Below, piece by piece: positions 44,681-53,230 of a stretch of 64,000 nucleotides of DNA. Position 1 is the first letter of the stretch, and the number at the start of each line of letters is the position of its first letter. The notes under the pieces were generated by a model, which saw nothing but the letters and a program-made list of their open reading frames with translations, was not told the DNA's origin and did not search any database. The stretch spans positions 62,001-126,000 of the forward strand of contig NZ_SIRT01000010.1 in NCBI RefSeq assembly GCF_004310325.1, in the 5' to 3' direction. The stretch is from Hyunsoonleella flava. Its GTDB lineage: Bacteria; Bacteroidota; Bacteroidia; Flavobacteriales; Flavobacteriaceae. Both the position numbers and the translations under genes were made by a program.

Positions 44681-45322
44681 TTAATCCAAATCGAAGGTAA
44701 AGATAGCATCAAGATGTTCTGCACTGTCCATAGATACTTTTAAGTCCTTAATAACACCGTCTTTTAAACCGTATACCCATCCATGTATTTCCAATCCGGT
44801 ATTATTCTTCCATGCATTTTGTACTATAGAGGTCTTAGCCAAATCGTAAACCTGTGCTTTCACATTGAGCTCTACAAGTCTGTCAAATCTTTTTTTGTCA
44901 TCGGAAATTTTTCTTAATTCCGTGATATTATCCTTGTAAACCTCTTTAATGTTTCTTATCCATTTATTAATTAATCCCAAGGATTTGTTTTGCATTGCAG
45001 CAGCAACACCACCGCAGCCGTAATGCCCGCAAACTATAATGTGCGTTACTCCTAAATGATTCACTGCATAATCCAAAACACTTAGCATATTCATATCGGT
45101 ATGTACTACCATATTTGCAATGTTTCTGTGTACAAATAATTCTCCAGGATGTGTCCCTGTAATCTCATTTGCTGGCACTCTACTATCCGCACAACCAATC
45201 CATAAAACTGGCGGTTTCTGTCCTTTGGATAATTCTTCAAAGTAGTTTTTATCCTTCGCTGTCATTTCCTCTACCCACTCTTTATTATTTTCAAGTAGCT
45301 GGTGATAATATGTGTTTTTCAT
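44681..45322 (-). CDS. Beta-class carbonic anhydrase
   Basis: 213 residues. Zinc ligands C44 (in CADSR, with catalytic D46 and R48), H100 and C103 (HYGCGG). It interconverts CO2 and bicarbonate in the cytoplasm. No signal peptide, so it should act on what the transporters bring in. It is last of the minus-strand part of the carbon island, 101 nt from the SulP gene. Confidence 0.96.
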   Translation of the reverse strand: MKNTYYHQLLENNKEWVEEMTAKDKNYFEELSKGQKPPVLWIGCADSRVPANEITGTHPGELFVHRNIANMVVHTDMNMLSVLDYAVNHLGVTHIIVCGHYGCGGVAAAMQNKSLGLINKWIRNIKEVYKDNITELRKISDDKKRFDRLVELNVKAQVYDLAKTSIVQNAWKNNTGLEIHGWVYGLKDGVIKDLKVSMDSAEHLDAIFTFDLD

Positions 45323-45423
45323 GTTTATATTTTTTAATTCTTTCTATTACTGTTACGCTAAAGTTATCAAAAAAATTATTGTTTGAATATTAAAATGTAA
45401 ATACATTTTTCATATTGTAGTTA

Positions 45424-47013
45424 CTAACTAATTTTTGGTCTAAGTTTAAAGAAGTCTATAAAGCTTTCAGGGTTTTCTATAGCACCTGATTCATGTATTA
45501 AATGAATTGTAATATTTCTTTCCTTAGCTTTAAATGAAAAGTCTTCTAAAATCTCAATAATATCGTTATCTAAATACCTAGTTTTTCTAACGTCAAGTTC
45601 TAAAAGTGAATCGTGGGGAACTCTATCCAATTCCTTCAAAATGGCGCCTTTATTAAAAAATGTTACCTCCTCTGCAAGCGTCATTTTTATTTTACCATCG
45701 TCTATATCCTCACCTTCCTTATGTAAAAAGTGTGAATTTTGGTAGCTCTTGATTAAAATAATAATGATGCCTACTGCCAAACCAAGGCCTATGCCTTTTA
45801 ACAAATCGCTAAAAACAATTCCTAGTATAGTAACCATAAAGGGCAACCATTGTTTCCAGCCCAAGCTAAACATCTGTTTAAATGTTGAAGGTTTCGCCAG
45901 TTTATACCCCACAATAAACAATACTGCGGCTAAAACTGATAATGGTATCATATTTAATAATCGCGGAATAAGAATAACTGAAGTCAACAAAAAGAAACCG
46001 TGAATGATAGCCGATAATTTAGTTTGACCTCCAGATTGAATATTAGCTGAACTTCTTACAATTACTTGAGTAATAGGCAAGCCTCCAATTAAACCAGAAA
46101 TAACATTACCTGTACCTTGAGCCAACAACTCTCTATTAGTCGGTGTTACGTTTTTGTGAGGATCTAACTTATCAGTTGCTTCAACACAAAGCAATGTTTC
46201 AAGTGAAGCCACCAGTGCAATGGTAAAACCAGTAACCCATATTTCAACCTTGCCTAGAACTGCAAAATTAGGAAAGCTAAACTGCCCTAAAAAATCATTA
46301 AAACCATCTGGAACTGGAACTGCCACCAAATGATCTGCTGACAAATTAAGAGTGCTCCCTTTTGTGAAAACATAAAACAAAATACCTACAATAACCGCCA
46401 CCAAAGGGCCTTGAACTAACTGAAAAAACCTTCCTTTCTTTGAAAGCACATTAGCCCATAAAATGAGTATTCCCAAAGAGACTAAAGCTATTACTGTAGC
46501 CCCAACATTTACATTACCACTTATTAATGCATTTAATGCATTTAGTAGTTCTGTAATGGTATTCTTGCCATCAACTTGAAGAAATGCAAAATCGCCTTGA
46601 GGATCTTTATCCATTCCAAAGAAATACGGAATCTCTTTTAATATTATAATAATACCAATACCCGTAAGCATACCTTTGATTACCGAAGAAGGGAAGAAAT
46701 ACCCAATAATACCCAAACGTAGCACGCCAAACAACAATTGAATGGCACCACCAATGACGACAGCAACTAAAAAGTTTTCATAACCTAAAGACGTAATAGC
46801 TGCAAGCACAATAGCGGCAAGTCCTGCTGCTGGACCACTTACACCAATTGAAGATCCGCTTAAACTCCCCACAACTATCCCACCAACAATACCTGCGATA
46901 AGTCCTGAAAATAGCGGAGCTCCACTTGCTAAAGCGATACCTAAACATAAGGGTAATGCAACAAAAAATACTACGATACTAGCAGGGAGATCGCTTTTTA
47001 AATTTTTAAACAT
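45424..47013 (-). CDS. SulP-family anion transporter with STAS domain (BicA-type candidate)
   Basis: 529 residues: 12-14 membrane segments beginning LKSDLPASIVVFFVALPLCLGIALASG, the conserved sequence GSSIGVSGPAAGLAAI, and LLAQGTGNVISGLIGGLPITQVIVRSSANI; a STAS domain forms the last 110 or so residues (LAEEVTFFNKGAILKELDRVP). The family carries sulphate, bicarbonate or other anions. Location beside carbonic anhydrase and Dab genes favours bicarbonate (BicA type), but sulphate cannot be excluded. Confidence 0.9.
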   Translation of the reverse strand: MFKNLKSDLPASIVVFFVALPLCLGIALASGAPLFSGLIAGIVGGIVVGSLSGSSIGVSGPAAGLAAIVLAAITSLGYENFLVAVVIGGAIQLLFGVLRLGIIGYFFPSSVIKGMLTGIGIIIILKEIPYFFGMDKDPQGDFAFLQVDGKNTITELLNALNALISGNVNVGATVIALVSLGILILWANVLSKKGRFFQLVQGPLVAVIVGILFYVFTKGSTLNLSADHLVAVPVPDGFNDFLGQFSFPNFAVLGKVEIWVTGFTIALVASLETLLCVEATDKLDPHKNVTPTNRELLAQGTGNVISGLIGGLPITQVIVRSSANIQSGGQTKLSAIIHGFFLLTSVILIPRLLNMIPLSVLAAVLFIVGYKLAKPSTFKQMFSLGWKQWLPFMVTILGIVFSDLLKGIGLGLAVGIIIILIKSYQNSHFLHKEGEDIDDGKIKMTLAEEVTFFNKGAILKELDRVPHDSLLELDVRKTRYLDNDIIEILEDFSFKAKERNITIHLIHESGAIENPESFIDFFKLRPKIS

Positions 47014-47095
47014 AAAATAAATAATTGTAAACCAAAGCCTGAAAGGCTAACAGTTTAGTTAGTAAGAAATTTGATATGGGTTTATAGGGAAGTCG

Positions 47096-47392
47096 CTATA
47101 CTTTTGGAGGAGGAAAAGAAAGCTTGATATGCGGTTTTTTATACGTTTTCAAGCGGTACTCTAAATCGTTTCCCTCAAAACCAATACTGTAGGCAGATAA
47201 GGGGTTCTTTATTTCTAAAACTATAAAATCTTTTTCGCTATTCTTTTCTTGACTTTTCTCCTTCTCTTCTTCTGAAGCTGTATAAAACATAGAAACATCT
47301 ATGTTATCATCAATAAAAATCATTACCGTAGGCGTTACTACAATTAACATGAATATAGAAACTAATAAAACGGCGATAGTGCTTCTTAACAT
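47096..47392 (-). CDS. Small membrane-anchored protein of unknown function
   Basis: 98 residues. One N-terminal membrane segment (about 5-27), an acidic/Lys-rich linker (SEEEKEKSQEKNSEKD) and a C-terminal part ending KLSFPPPKV. It shares the shape of the small protein at 19600 (N-terminal anchor, C-terminal Pro run), which may reflect a common Bacteroidota family, though I see no Cys motif. It lies between the Dab operon and the SulP gene. Confidence 0.6.
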   Translation of the reverse strand: MLRSTIAVLLVSIFMLIVVTPTVMIFIDDNIDVSMFYTASEEEKEKSQEKNSEKDFIVLEIKNPLSAYSIGFEGNDLEYRLKTYKKPHIKLSFPPPKV

Positions 47393-47651
47393 TGCGAGTT
47401 ATACTATTAAAAAACTAAATATAATACATATTTATTAAGCTTTTTAAAACTCTTTAAATATTTTTATATCCTTTGGAAGAAATACAGTCCGTTTTTCATT
47501 GGAAGGTTTTACTATATTCCAGTAATATTATAATGTCGTGCACTTATGCTTTCGAACCTTTATTTAGCCTAAAAATCTATTTACTTTTTAAAATTTACTC
47601 TCCTTTAATTTTATTTTTCTATTTAAAAAACGACTCTAGATTTATTGGCAC

Positions 47652-47690
47652 AAAAAAACCTCAATAACAAGATTTATCGTGTTATTAAGG
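47652..47690 (-). terminator. Terminator of the dabB-dabA-usp transcript
   Basis: Read on the minus strand: stem AATAACA / TGTTATT with flanking CCT/AGG pairs and a 10-nt loop, then seven T. It is 23 nt beyond the end of the Usp gene. Confidence 0.8.
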
Positions 47691-47713
47691 CTTTAATACA
47701 ACGTGAATTTTCT

Positions 47714-48253
47714 TTAAGCCGTCAGTTCTTTTTTAGATTTCAAATTATAATTAGCTATGTTATCTTTCAGTCCTAAACTATCTAAAGACACTTCACCTTT
47801 AGAATTAAAGATAGTTTTATCTGAGGCTACAAAAACAACACCTTCATAGTTTTTATGAACTAAACCTGTTACATTATTTCCAAGAAACTTCGGTTTTTTT
47901 CGCTCTCTTTCTCCAAGAATAATCATATCCGGTTGGGACGTTTTAATATAATTTTTAATTTCATTTTTAACATTCCCATACGCAAAGGTTGTCTTGATTT
48001 CGATATTATTCTCTTTGGATATAGGGTTAACCAAATCTTTTAGTTTTTGTTCTGTCGTTTTAGAAACTTCCGCAATTGTACTAATGGCTGACAAAGGATC
48101 TTCTGTTTGTGCAACCTCTGTGGCTGATTTCGCGTAAAAAACCTCAACGTTTGCCCCAATTTCATTCGATAATTTAGCAGCATATCTTAAAGCTTGAGCA
48201 GACTTTTCTCTTAAATTTGAAAGCACTAATATTTTATAATGGTTATTTTTCAT
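47714..48253 (-). CDS. Universal-stress-protein-like protein in the dab operon
   Basis: 179 residues of the UspA alpha/beta fold: KILVLSNLREKSAQALRYAAKLSNEIGANVEVFYA at the start and DMIILGERERKKPKFLGNNVTGLVHKNYEGVVFVAS at the end. The typical ATP motif G-2x-G-9x-G-S/T is altered (LGERERKKPKFLGN-NV), so nucleotide binding is uncertain. It starts 33 nt after dabA and shares its terminator, so it probably acts with the Dab complex, perhaps as a regulator. Confidence 0.82.
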   Translation of the reverse strand: MKNNHYKILVLSNLREKSAQALRYAAKLSNEIGANVEVFYAKSATEVAQTEDPLSAISTIAEVSKTTEQKLKDLVNPISKENNIEIKTTFAYGNVKNEIKNYIKTSQPDMIILGERERKKPKFLGNNVTGLVHKNYEGVVFVASDKTIFNSKGEVSLDSLGLKDNIANYNLKSKKELTA

Positions 48254-48286
48254 AATGTTTGTTTTTAGGTTTTAATATTTAAAGCA

Positions 48287-50650
48287 TTAATTTCTAGCCA
48301 TTTCAAGGGTTTGTTGTATTTCTATTTTTTTAGTTAAAGACACGCTCTTTTCTTCAATCCAATTATAATTTTTTGAATATGTTTTAATTTGATTCGAATC
48401 ACTGCTATCCATCACTTTTAAATACATCCATTCATTATCCAATAACATCTGTAAGTGTTTGTTATCTCTAATAATAGATTCAACTCGTTCTAAAGGTGCA
48501 TGGATAATGGTAGTTAATCTTAATGGTTGATGGTACATTTCAGTATCTGAAGATTTTAAAGATTGTAACGGTAATCCCATTTTTAAATCACCTCCGTTAC
48601 CTTGAACCACTCCAAAATGTCCTGTAATATTATGCGTTACTTTAGAACCCCCACCGAACTTATCATTGTCAACAGTACTGAAATAATAATGATTGTTAAT
48701 CCATTGTGTTACAACCATTGGTCCGCCCATAATACCGGCTAATGCCTTTCCTTCTGGGTCTAGTTTCCAGTTATAGGAGTGCATAAAACATCTACCATCT
48801 AAATTACTGGACGCTGTTAATTTTCTTGAGCCAACAATAAAGGCAGCATTTTTGGCTAATCCCCATTCTGGGCGTGTTTCTCCCCAGTTTATAGCTTTAG
48901 TTTCAGCTAGTTTTACACTATTATAAGAAACACCTAAACGTTCGGCGGTTGCGGTTTCTTGAGCCTTACCAAGGTTTTCTTTTAACTGCTTTAATTTGGT
49001 ATTATGTGTCTCAGGTACTTGACTATCAAACAACACAATTTCATCGGTAGTGGTGTTATGTTCAGCACCGATAAAAACAGTCTCCTCAGGAATTTGAATA
49101 TTATACGACGTAGCCAGTACTTGTCTTACTTCCTTTTCATTGGCTAACGCTGCTAATAATCTTGCGTTGTGCCTTCCAGGATTAGCAGCACAAGCACCAC
49201 AATCTAAACTGGATGCAAAAGGATTATTTGCCGTTTGACTCCCATGACCAACAAACAGCACTAAAGGTGCAAATTGCTCCCATCCCATTAAATCGAAACC
49301 AGATTTTACAATAGCAACTTTTTCATCAATAGCAATAGTTTTATGCTCATGGCCATTGTATGTAATTTGAGGTTCACAAAAGGATTCATAGTCTTGTTTA
49401 TTACTATGCTTCACTTTTAAAAAAGATTTTGGAATAAAAGACTGCGCTACTAAAGACAGCCCATAGAATGCCCCAGAGCCCTCTACAAAGCCAAAGGACG
49501 ATGGCAACATATTTTTAAGTCTTTTTAAGATACGTAACTTAGATTTTTCAATCTTTTTATTGCGCTTAAAAGCTTCATTTTCAGATGACGTATTTGCAAC
49601 AGGTGCCTCAGAAATCTTATAAGGTGATCCTACAATGGGAGGACAGGATTTTACACTGATATCCTCTTTATAATGCTGATAATCGGCTGCAATACCGAAG
49701 AAACCAGCATAACCAAAAGTTTCATAATTCCCTGAGGCTTCTACATGCCGACGTATCAATTCTGAACGTGTATCGATACAAAATACCATTTGAGCATCAG
49801 GTACTTCTGTTTGCGTGTTTAAGTTTGTACTATTCTCAACTAAATTTGAAACCAGCTTGTTTTGAAAGCTTTTTTCCCATGCTTTTAACCATACATGTTT
49901 TAGAGCTTTAATTTCTGACTTTTGATTCGTTTTTGGTGCCATCTCAAACGAAAAGCCCAAATGATTTGCAATGGTTAATCTTACAGCTAAATAATCTTCA
50001 ATAGTTATTGGGAAATGTTGCTGCCACACTGTATTAGTATCTGCTCTATGCTTAATATATCCGGTCCATCCCGGTAATGCTGAAATATGAGATGTAAATA
50101 CCTCGTTGTAATTTGAAATATTATGGGCACTCAATACTTGCTCTAACGCATCAACACTTTCATCTGGCACATGTTTTAAGCTTGGTTTTCCAATGTCCTT
50201 ATCATAACTAGCTAAATTTTTCCATGCCTTGAAGAAGCCTTTTTCCTTATTTGGCATTTGCCATTCTGCCATACCTTCATCCATAAATGCCGCTAACCAT
50301 TTGGTCATTATTACATCCAGCTTTGACGTTGAAGGTAAAGGCGTATTGTTATCCTGTTCCATTTGAATCAAATACGCTTCAGGATTCTCAAGACAATTGG
50401 CTTCTTTTAGCATTTCCTCTAAAACTGCTCTGTCTATATCGTGATTTTCCAAGGCTGTTCTGTACAAAGAAGCACTCGGGTATGATTTTGATTTTAAGTA
50501 GTGTGCTGCCTCTGTAACCGCTTCATTAAAAGGTAATTTTTCATACCCTGACAATGGATTAGATGCTACAAAAGAGTATAATGGCCATGTGGTACCTATA
50601 AGTTGTGATGCGGCTTCTACACTTAAAAGTATTTGTTCTCTCTTGGTCAT
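48287..50650 (-). CDS. dabA: DabA, inorganic carbon accumulation subunit (DUF2309/UPF0753)
   Basis: 787 residues. The Dab complex captures CO2 as bicarbonate using an active site related to beta-carbonic anhydrase. The zinc and catalytic residues of characterised DabA (Cys, Asp, His, Cys) are seen here as C291 and D293 in MVFCIDTRSE, H469 in LFVGHGSQT and C484 in SLDCGAC; the 15-residue distance between the last two equals that in the Halothiobacillus protein (H524, C539). The partner gene dabB is 3 nt upstream. No carboxysome or Rubisco gene is in this window. Confidence 0.95.
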   Translation of the reverse strand: MTKREQILLSVEAASQLIGTTWPLYSFVASNPLSGYEKLPFNEAVTEAAHYLKSKSYPSASLYRTALENHDIDRAVLEEMLKEANCLENPEAYLIQMEQDNNTPLPSTSKLDVIMTKWLAAFMDEGMAEWQMPNKEKGFFKAWKNLASYDKDIGKPSLKHVPDESVDALEQVLSAHNISNYNEVFTSHISALPGWTGYIKHRADTNTVWQQHFPITIEDYLAVRLTIANHLGFSFEMAPKTNQKSEIKALKHVWLKAWEKSFQNKLVSNLVENSTNLNTQTEVPDAQMVFCIDTRSELIRRHVEASGNYETFGYAGFFGIAADYQHYKEDISVKSCPPIVGSPYKISEAPVANTSSENEAFKRNKKIEKSKLRILKRLKNMLPSSFGFVEGSGAFYGLSLVAQSFIPKSFLKVKHSNKQDYESFCEPQITYNGHEHKTIAIDEKVAIVKSGFDLMGWEQFAPLVLFVGHGSQTANNPFASSLDCGACAANPGRHNARLLAALANEKEVRQVLATSYNIQIPEETVFIGAEHNTTTDEIVLFDSQVPETHNTKLKQLKENLGKAQETATAERLGVSYNSVKLAETKAINWGETRPEWGLAKNAAFIVGSRKLTASSNLDGRCFMHSYNWKLDPEGKALAGIMGGPMVVTQWINNHYYFSTVDNDKFGGGSKVTHNITGHFGVVQGNGGDLKMGLPLQSLKSSDTEMYHQPLRLTTIIHAPLERVESIIRDNKHLQMLLDNEWMYLKVMDSSDSNQIKTYSKNYNWIEEKSVSLTKKIEIQQTLEMARN

Positions 50651-50653
50651 AAC

Positions 50654-52099
50654 TTATTTTGTTTTAAAGGAAACTACAGATTTATTTAACGGTTGTGATA
50701 CATTCATTAGCTTAACATAAAGCCAAGGTATTTTTCGATACATGCCAGACAGCATGATATGAAATGCCACTAAGAATACAATTCCAAAAATGATATGTAC
50801 TGGCGTTAAAGCAGTAGGCACATTTGCCATTGGAACATCATACATCAACTGTGTTATACCATTAAAGACTAAAGCATACACTCCTACGCCTGCAATGATT
50901 AAAATTGGTGTTATTATTAGTTTCTTTATACCTGCAATATTCGCATGGTTTAGGATGTTATACACCACTTGCCCAACGGTTATGGCTACGATAAAGGTTA
51001 AAAACAAACCGCTATCCAAAGTGATACCTTTTCCTGTTAGAAACCCGAAAAACACACCTCCTAAAATTGCAGATAGTGTAATAACGACGATTTGTACAGG
51101 CTTTATAATTATAGTTTCTGGAGGTTTAGGCAATGAGTTTTTAACCTCCTCTCCTGCGGTTAGAAATAAATAGGCTTTATAAAATCCGTGAAGGATAAGG
51201 TGCGTAATTGCTGCAGTAAAAAACCCAAGTCCACATTGCATTACCATAAAACTCATTTGTGCAATGGTGGAACATGCAAGTTTTTGTTTTACATTAACCT
51301 GTAGTAGTTTACTAAACTGCGCTACAATTGCTGTAAGACCACCAATGATGAATATTAGTAACAAGATATTTGCCTTGAAAAGTACCGGAGCAAAAAGAGT
51401 GAGTAATATCCCTGCACCGTTTACGAATCCCGCATGCATTAATGCTGATGCAGGAGTTGGAGATGTCATTGCTGATAATAACCATCTGTGGAAAGGAAAT
51501 ATAGCAGACTGAATAATAGCCGCGACAAAAATGAACAATGAAGCGAGTGTAATTTGCCATTGTACACCGTTTTCTAAACTTGCTAAAATTTCTGTTCTAG
51601 TAAATGCACCTGTGGTATACGTCAACAAAACTATACCTAGTGCAAAACACAGCGCTCCACCAAAATAGTTAGTTCTTGCAAATTTTGATGCGTGTTGCGC
51701 CTCTTTCCATTCAGAATCAATTCCAATGAGTTTGGACATGATTAATCCCATTAAAAACCAAAATAATACCATAAGTACTACATGGTTGGAAATCACAAAC
51801 TGCATTACCGATAATGAAAATGCCAAACAAAGCAATAAGAATTGATTTTGTAGTTTGAAACCTTTCATGTAATTAGCGGAATACATCTGAACTATGCCGC
51901 TAAAGAATGACACTACTGTCCAAATTACTACACTGAAACCATTAATTTGAATCCATCCGTCAAAGTTCCATGTTGGGAAATTTGAAAAATAGTACGCTAC
52001 TAATGCAGCGTTTAGTAAAAAGATGGACCATGTAAGAGGAATTAAAACTTTTGATAGGGTAGATCTTTTGTTTAATTGATCTAATTGATTTGCTTTCAT
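50654..52099 (-). CDS. dabB: DabB, cation-antiporter-like membrane subunit
   Basis: 481 residues, about 12-13 membrane segments, Proton_antipo_M family (related to NuoL/NuoM and MrpA). The conserved block reads LSAMTSPTPASALMHAGFVNGAGILL (about 188-213) and HLILHGFYKAYLFLTAGEEV (about 281-300), with Lys and His typical of the ion channel. It couples a cation gradient to DabA. It is the first gene of the dabB-dabA-usp operon. Stand-alone NuoL-like proteins are often misannotated as complex I subunits; the dabA neighbour settles this. Confidence 0.93.
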   Translation of the reverse strand: MKANQLDQLNKRSTLSKVLIPLTWSIFLLNAALVAYYFSNFPTWNFDGWIQINGFSVVIWTVVSFFSGIVQMYSANYMKGFKLQNQFLLLCLAFSLSVMQFVISNHVVLMVLFWFLMGLIMSKLIGIDSEWKEAQHASKFARTNYFGGALCFALGIVLLTYTTGAFTRTEILASLENGVQWQITLASLFIFVAAIIQSAIFPFHRWLLSAMTSPTPASALMHAGFVNGAGILLTLFAPVLFKANILLLIFIIGGLTAIVAQFSKLLQVNVKQKLACSTIAQMSFMVMQCGLGFFTAAITHLILHGFYKAYLFLTAGEEVKNSLPKPPETIIIKPVQIVVITLSAILGGVFFGFLTGKGITLDSGLFLTFIVAITVGQVVYNILNHANIAGIKKLIITPILIIAGVGVYALVFNGITQLMYDVPMANVPTALTPVHIIFGIVFLVAFHIMLSGMYRKIPWLYVKLMNVSQPLNKSVVSFKTK

Positions 52100-52467
52100 A
52101 AGAAATAAAAATCTTTTTTAGTTTTATTTGAATGATTCGACACAGATATATCAAAATCTGGTGCAAATGTTAAAAAACTATCTCATTGATTTTTATTTAT
52201 ATATTAAATATTAATCATAAACAAAATTTATGGTTTTATTTAAACCTATGTGATTAAAGGGATTCAGAGATGAAGCCTTCTAAATTTAGAATTTCTTTTA
52301 TTTGAATTTTTTAGGAAGTGAACTATTGAAATCTCTTATTTTTCTTGAAATATGCTATTTCGCCTTTAAATACAGGAAGATAGCATGACTATTAGAGATT
52401 GCCTATTTATTAGTTGATTTGAGAGTATTAGGAATGTTTAGTAGAAGTCAGTCAGCCCCTTATGCGG
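52100..52467. other. Non-coding region upstream of dabB and downstream of batE
   Basis: About 370 nt without a supportable ORF. A weak dyad CATAA...TTATG is at about 52216-52232, and a small AGCC...GGGCT hairpin near 52455 may help end the Bat transcript. No perfect TAnnTTTG element was found on the minus strand for dabB; AACATTTG near 52157-52165 is the nearest match. Confidence 0.4.
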
Positions 52468-53229
52468 CTAAAAGTCATCTAAACGTTTAATATCCTCGCT
52501 TACTATCCATCCTGTTTTACCATCAACAAGCTTAATCTTTTTCCAATTATTTACGGTATCAAGTATTTGCACCTTGGTACCTTCGTGCAACCTGAAAGAC
52601 TCTTCGCTTCTCAAGTTAGGCTCAGTTTTTACTTGAGATTCTTGAGCAAATACGATAGCCGGATTATCCTTTTTATCCAAATCGTACTTGTTAAAAGCTA
52701 ACGCCAAAGCTATGCATAATGACAATAAACAGACAACACTAGCGATAAAGGTAATACGCTTTTTCACTGAGGAATATGAAAAATAATAGAGTAAAACCAA
52801 AATAACGTATACAATGGCACAAGCCACCGCAATTTTAGCCCAAGTATCAAAATTAAAGGTATTGGTAACACGCTTTATCAACTTTGAAAAACCTACTTCT
52901 GGCACATCCTCAATGGCATCAATAGTCATATTATTTGCATACGCTAGGTTATTTCTTATATCCTTATCTTTTGGCTTTAGGCGTAATGCTTTTTCAAAAT
53001 AGTAAATACTTGGCGCAACATTATTAAGCTTGTAATGGGCATTTCCAAGATTATAGTACAACTCTGGGGAATGTTTATCAGTTTCTAAGATCGCCATGTA
53101 TTTATCAATGGCTTCAGCATATTTGCCTTCGTTATACAAAGTATTCCCTTCTTCAAAAAGTGCGTTGTTTTGAGCTTCAACTTTAGTAAAACATAGCAGA
53201 ACAACTAATATGTACATAATATGTTTCAT
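52468..53229 (-). CDS. batE: BatE, TPR and SH3 protein
   Basis: 253 residues from the ATG at 53229 (the earlier TTG would overlap batD). Signal peptide (cleavage near VEAQNN), two to three TPR repeats (about 25-105), two membrane helices (about 135-155 and 163-183), and a C-terminal SH3-like domain (TEPNLRSEESFRLHEGTKVQILDT...GWIVSEDI). BatE is the last member of the Bat system. One nucleotide separates it from the batD stop codon. Confidence 0.9.
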   Translation of the reverse strand: MKHIMYILVVLLCFTKVEAQNNALFEEGNTLYNEGKYAEAIDKYMAILETDKHSPELYYNLGNAHYKLNNVAPSIYYFEKALRLKPKDKDIRNNLAYANNMTIDAIEDVPEVGFSKLIKRVTNTFNFDTWAKIAVACAIVYVILVLLYYFSYSSVKKRITFIASVVCLLSLCIALALAFNKYDLDKKDNPAIVFAQESQVKTEPNLRSEESFRLHEGTKVQILDTVNNWKKIKLVDGKTGWIVSEDIKRLDDF

Positions 53230-53230
53230 C

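Noticed and set aside
47473-47667. A 64-residue plus-strand open frame
   Set aside because: It begins with TTG, has no convincing signal or domain, and its end runs into the minus-strand terminator of the dab operon; most likely not a gene.
50654-52099. Reading the NuoL-like gene as part of respiratory complex I or an Mrp antiporter
   Set aside because: No other nuo or mrp gene is near, and dabA follows after 3 nt; DabB is the better call.
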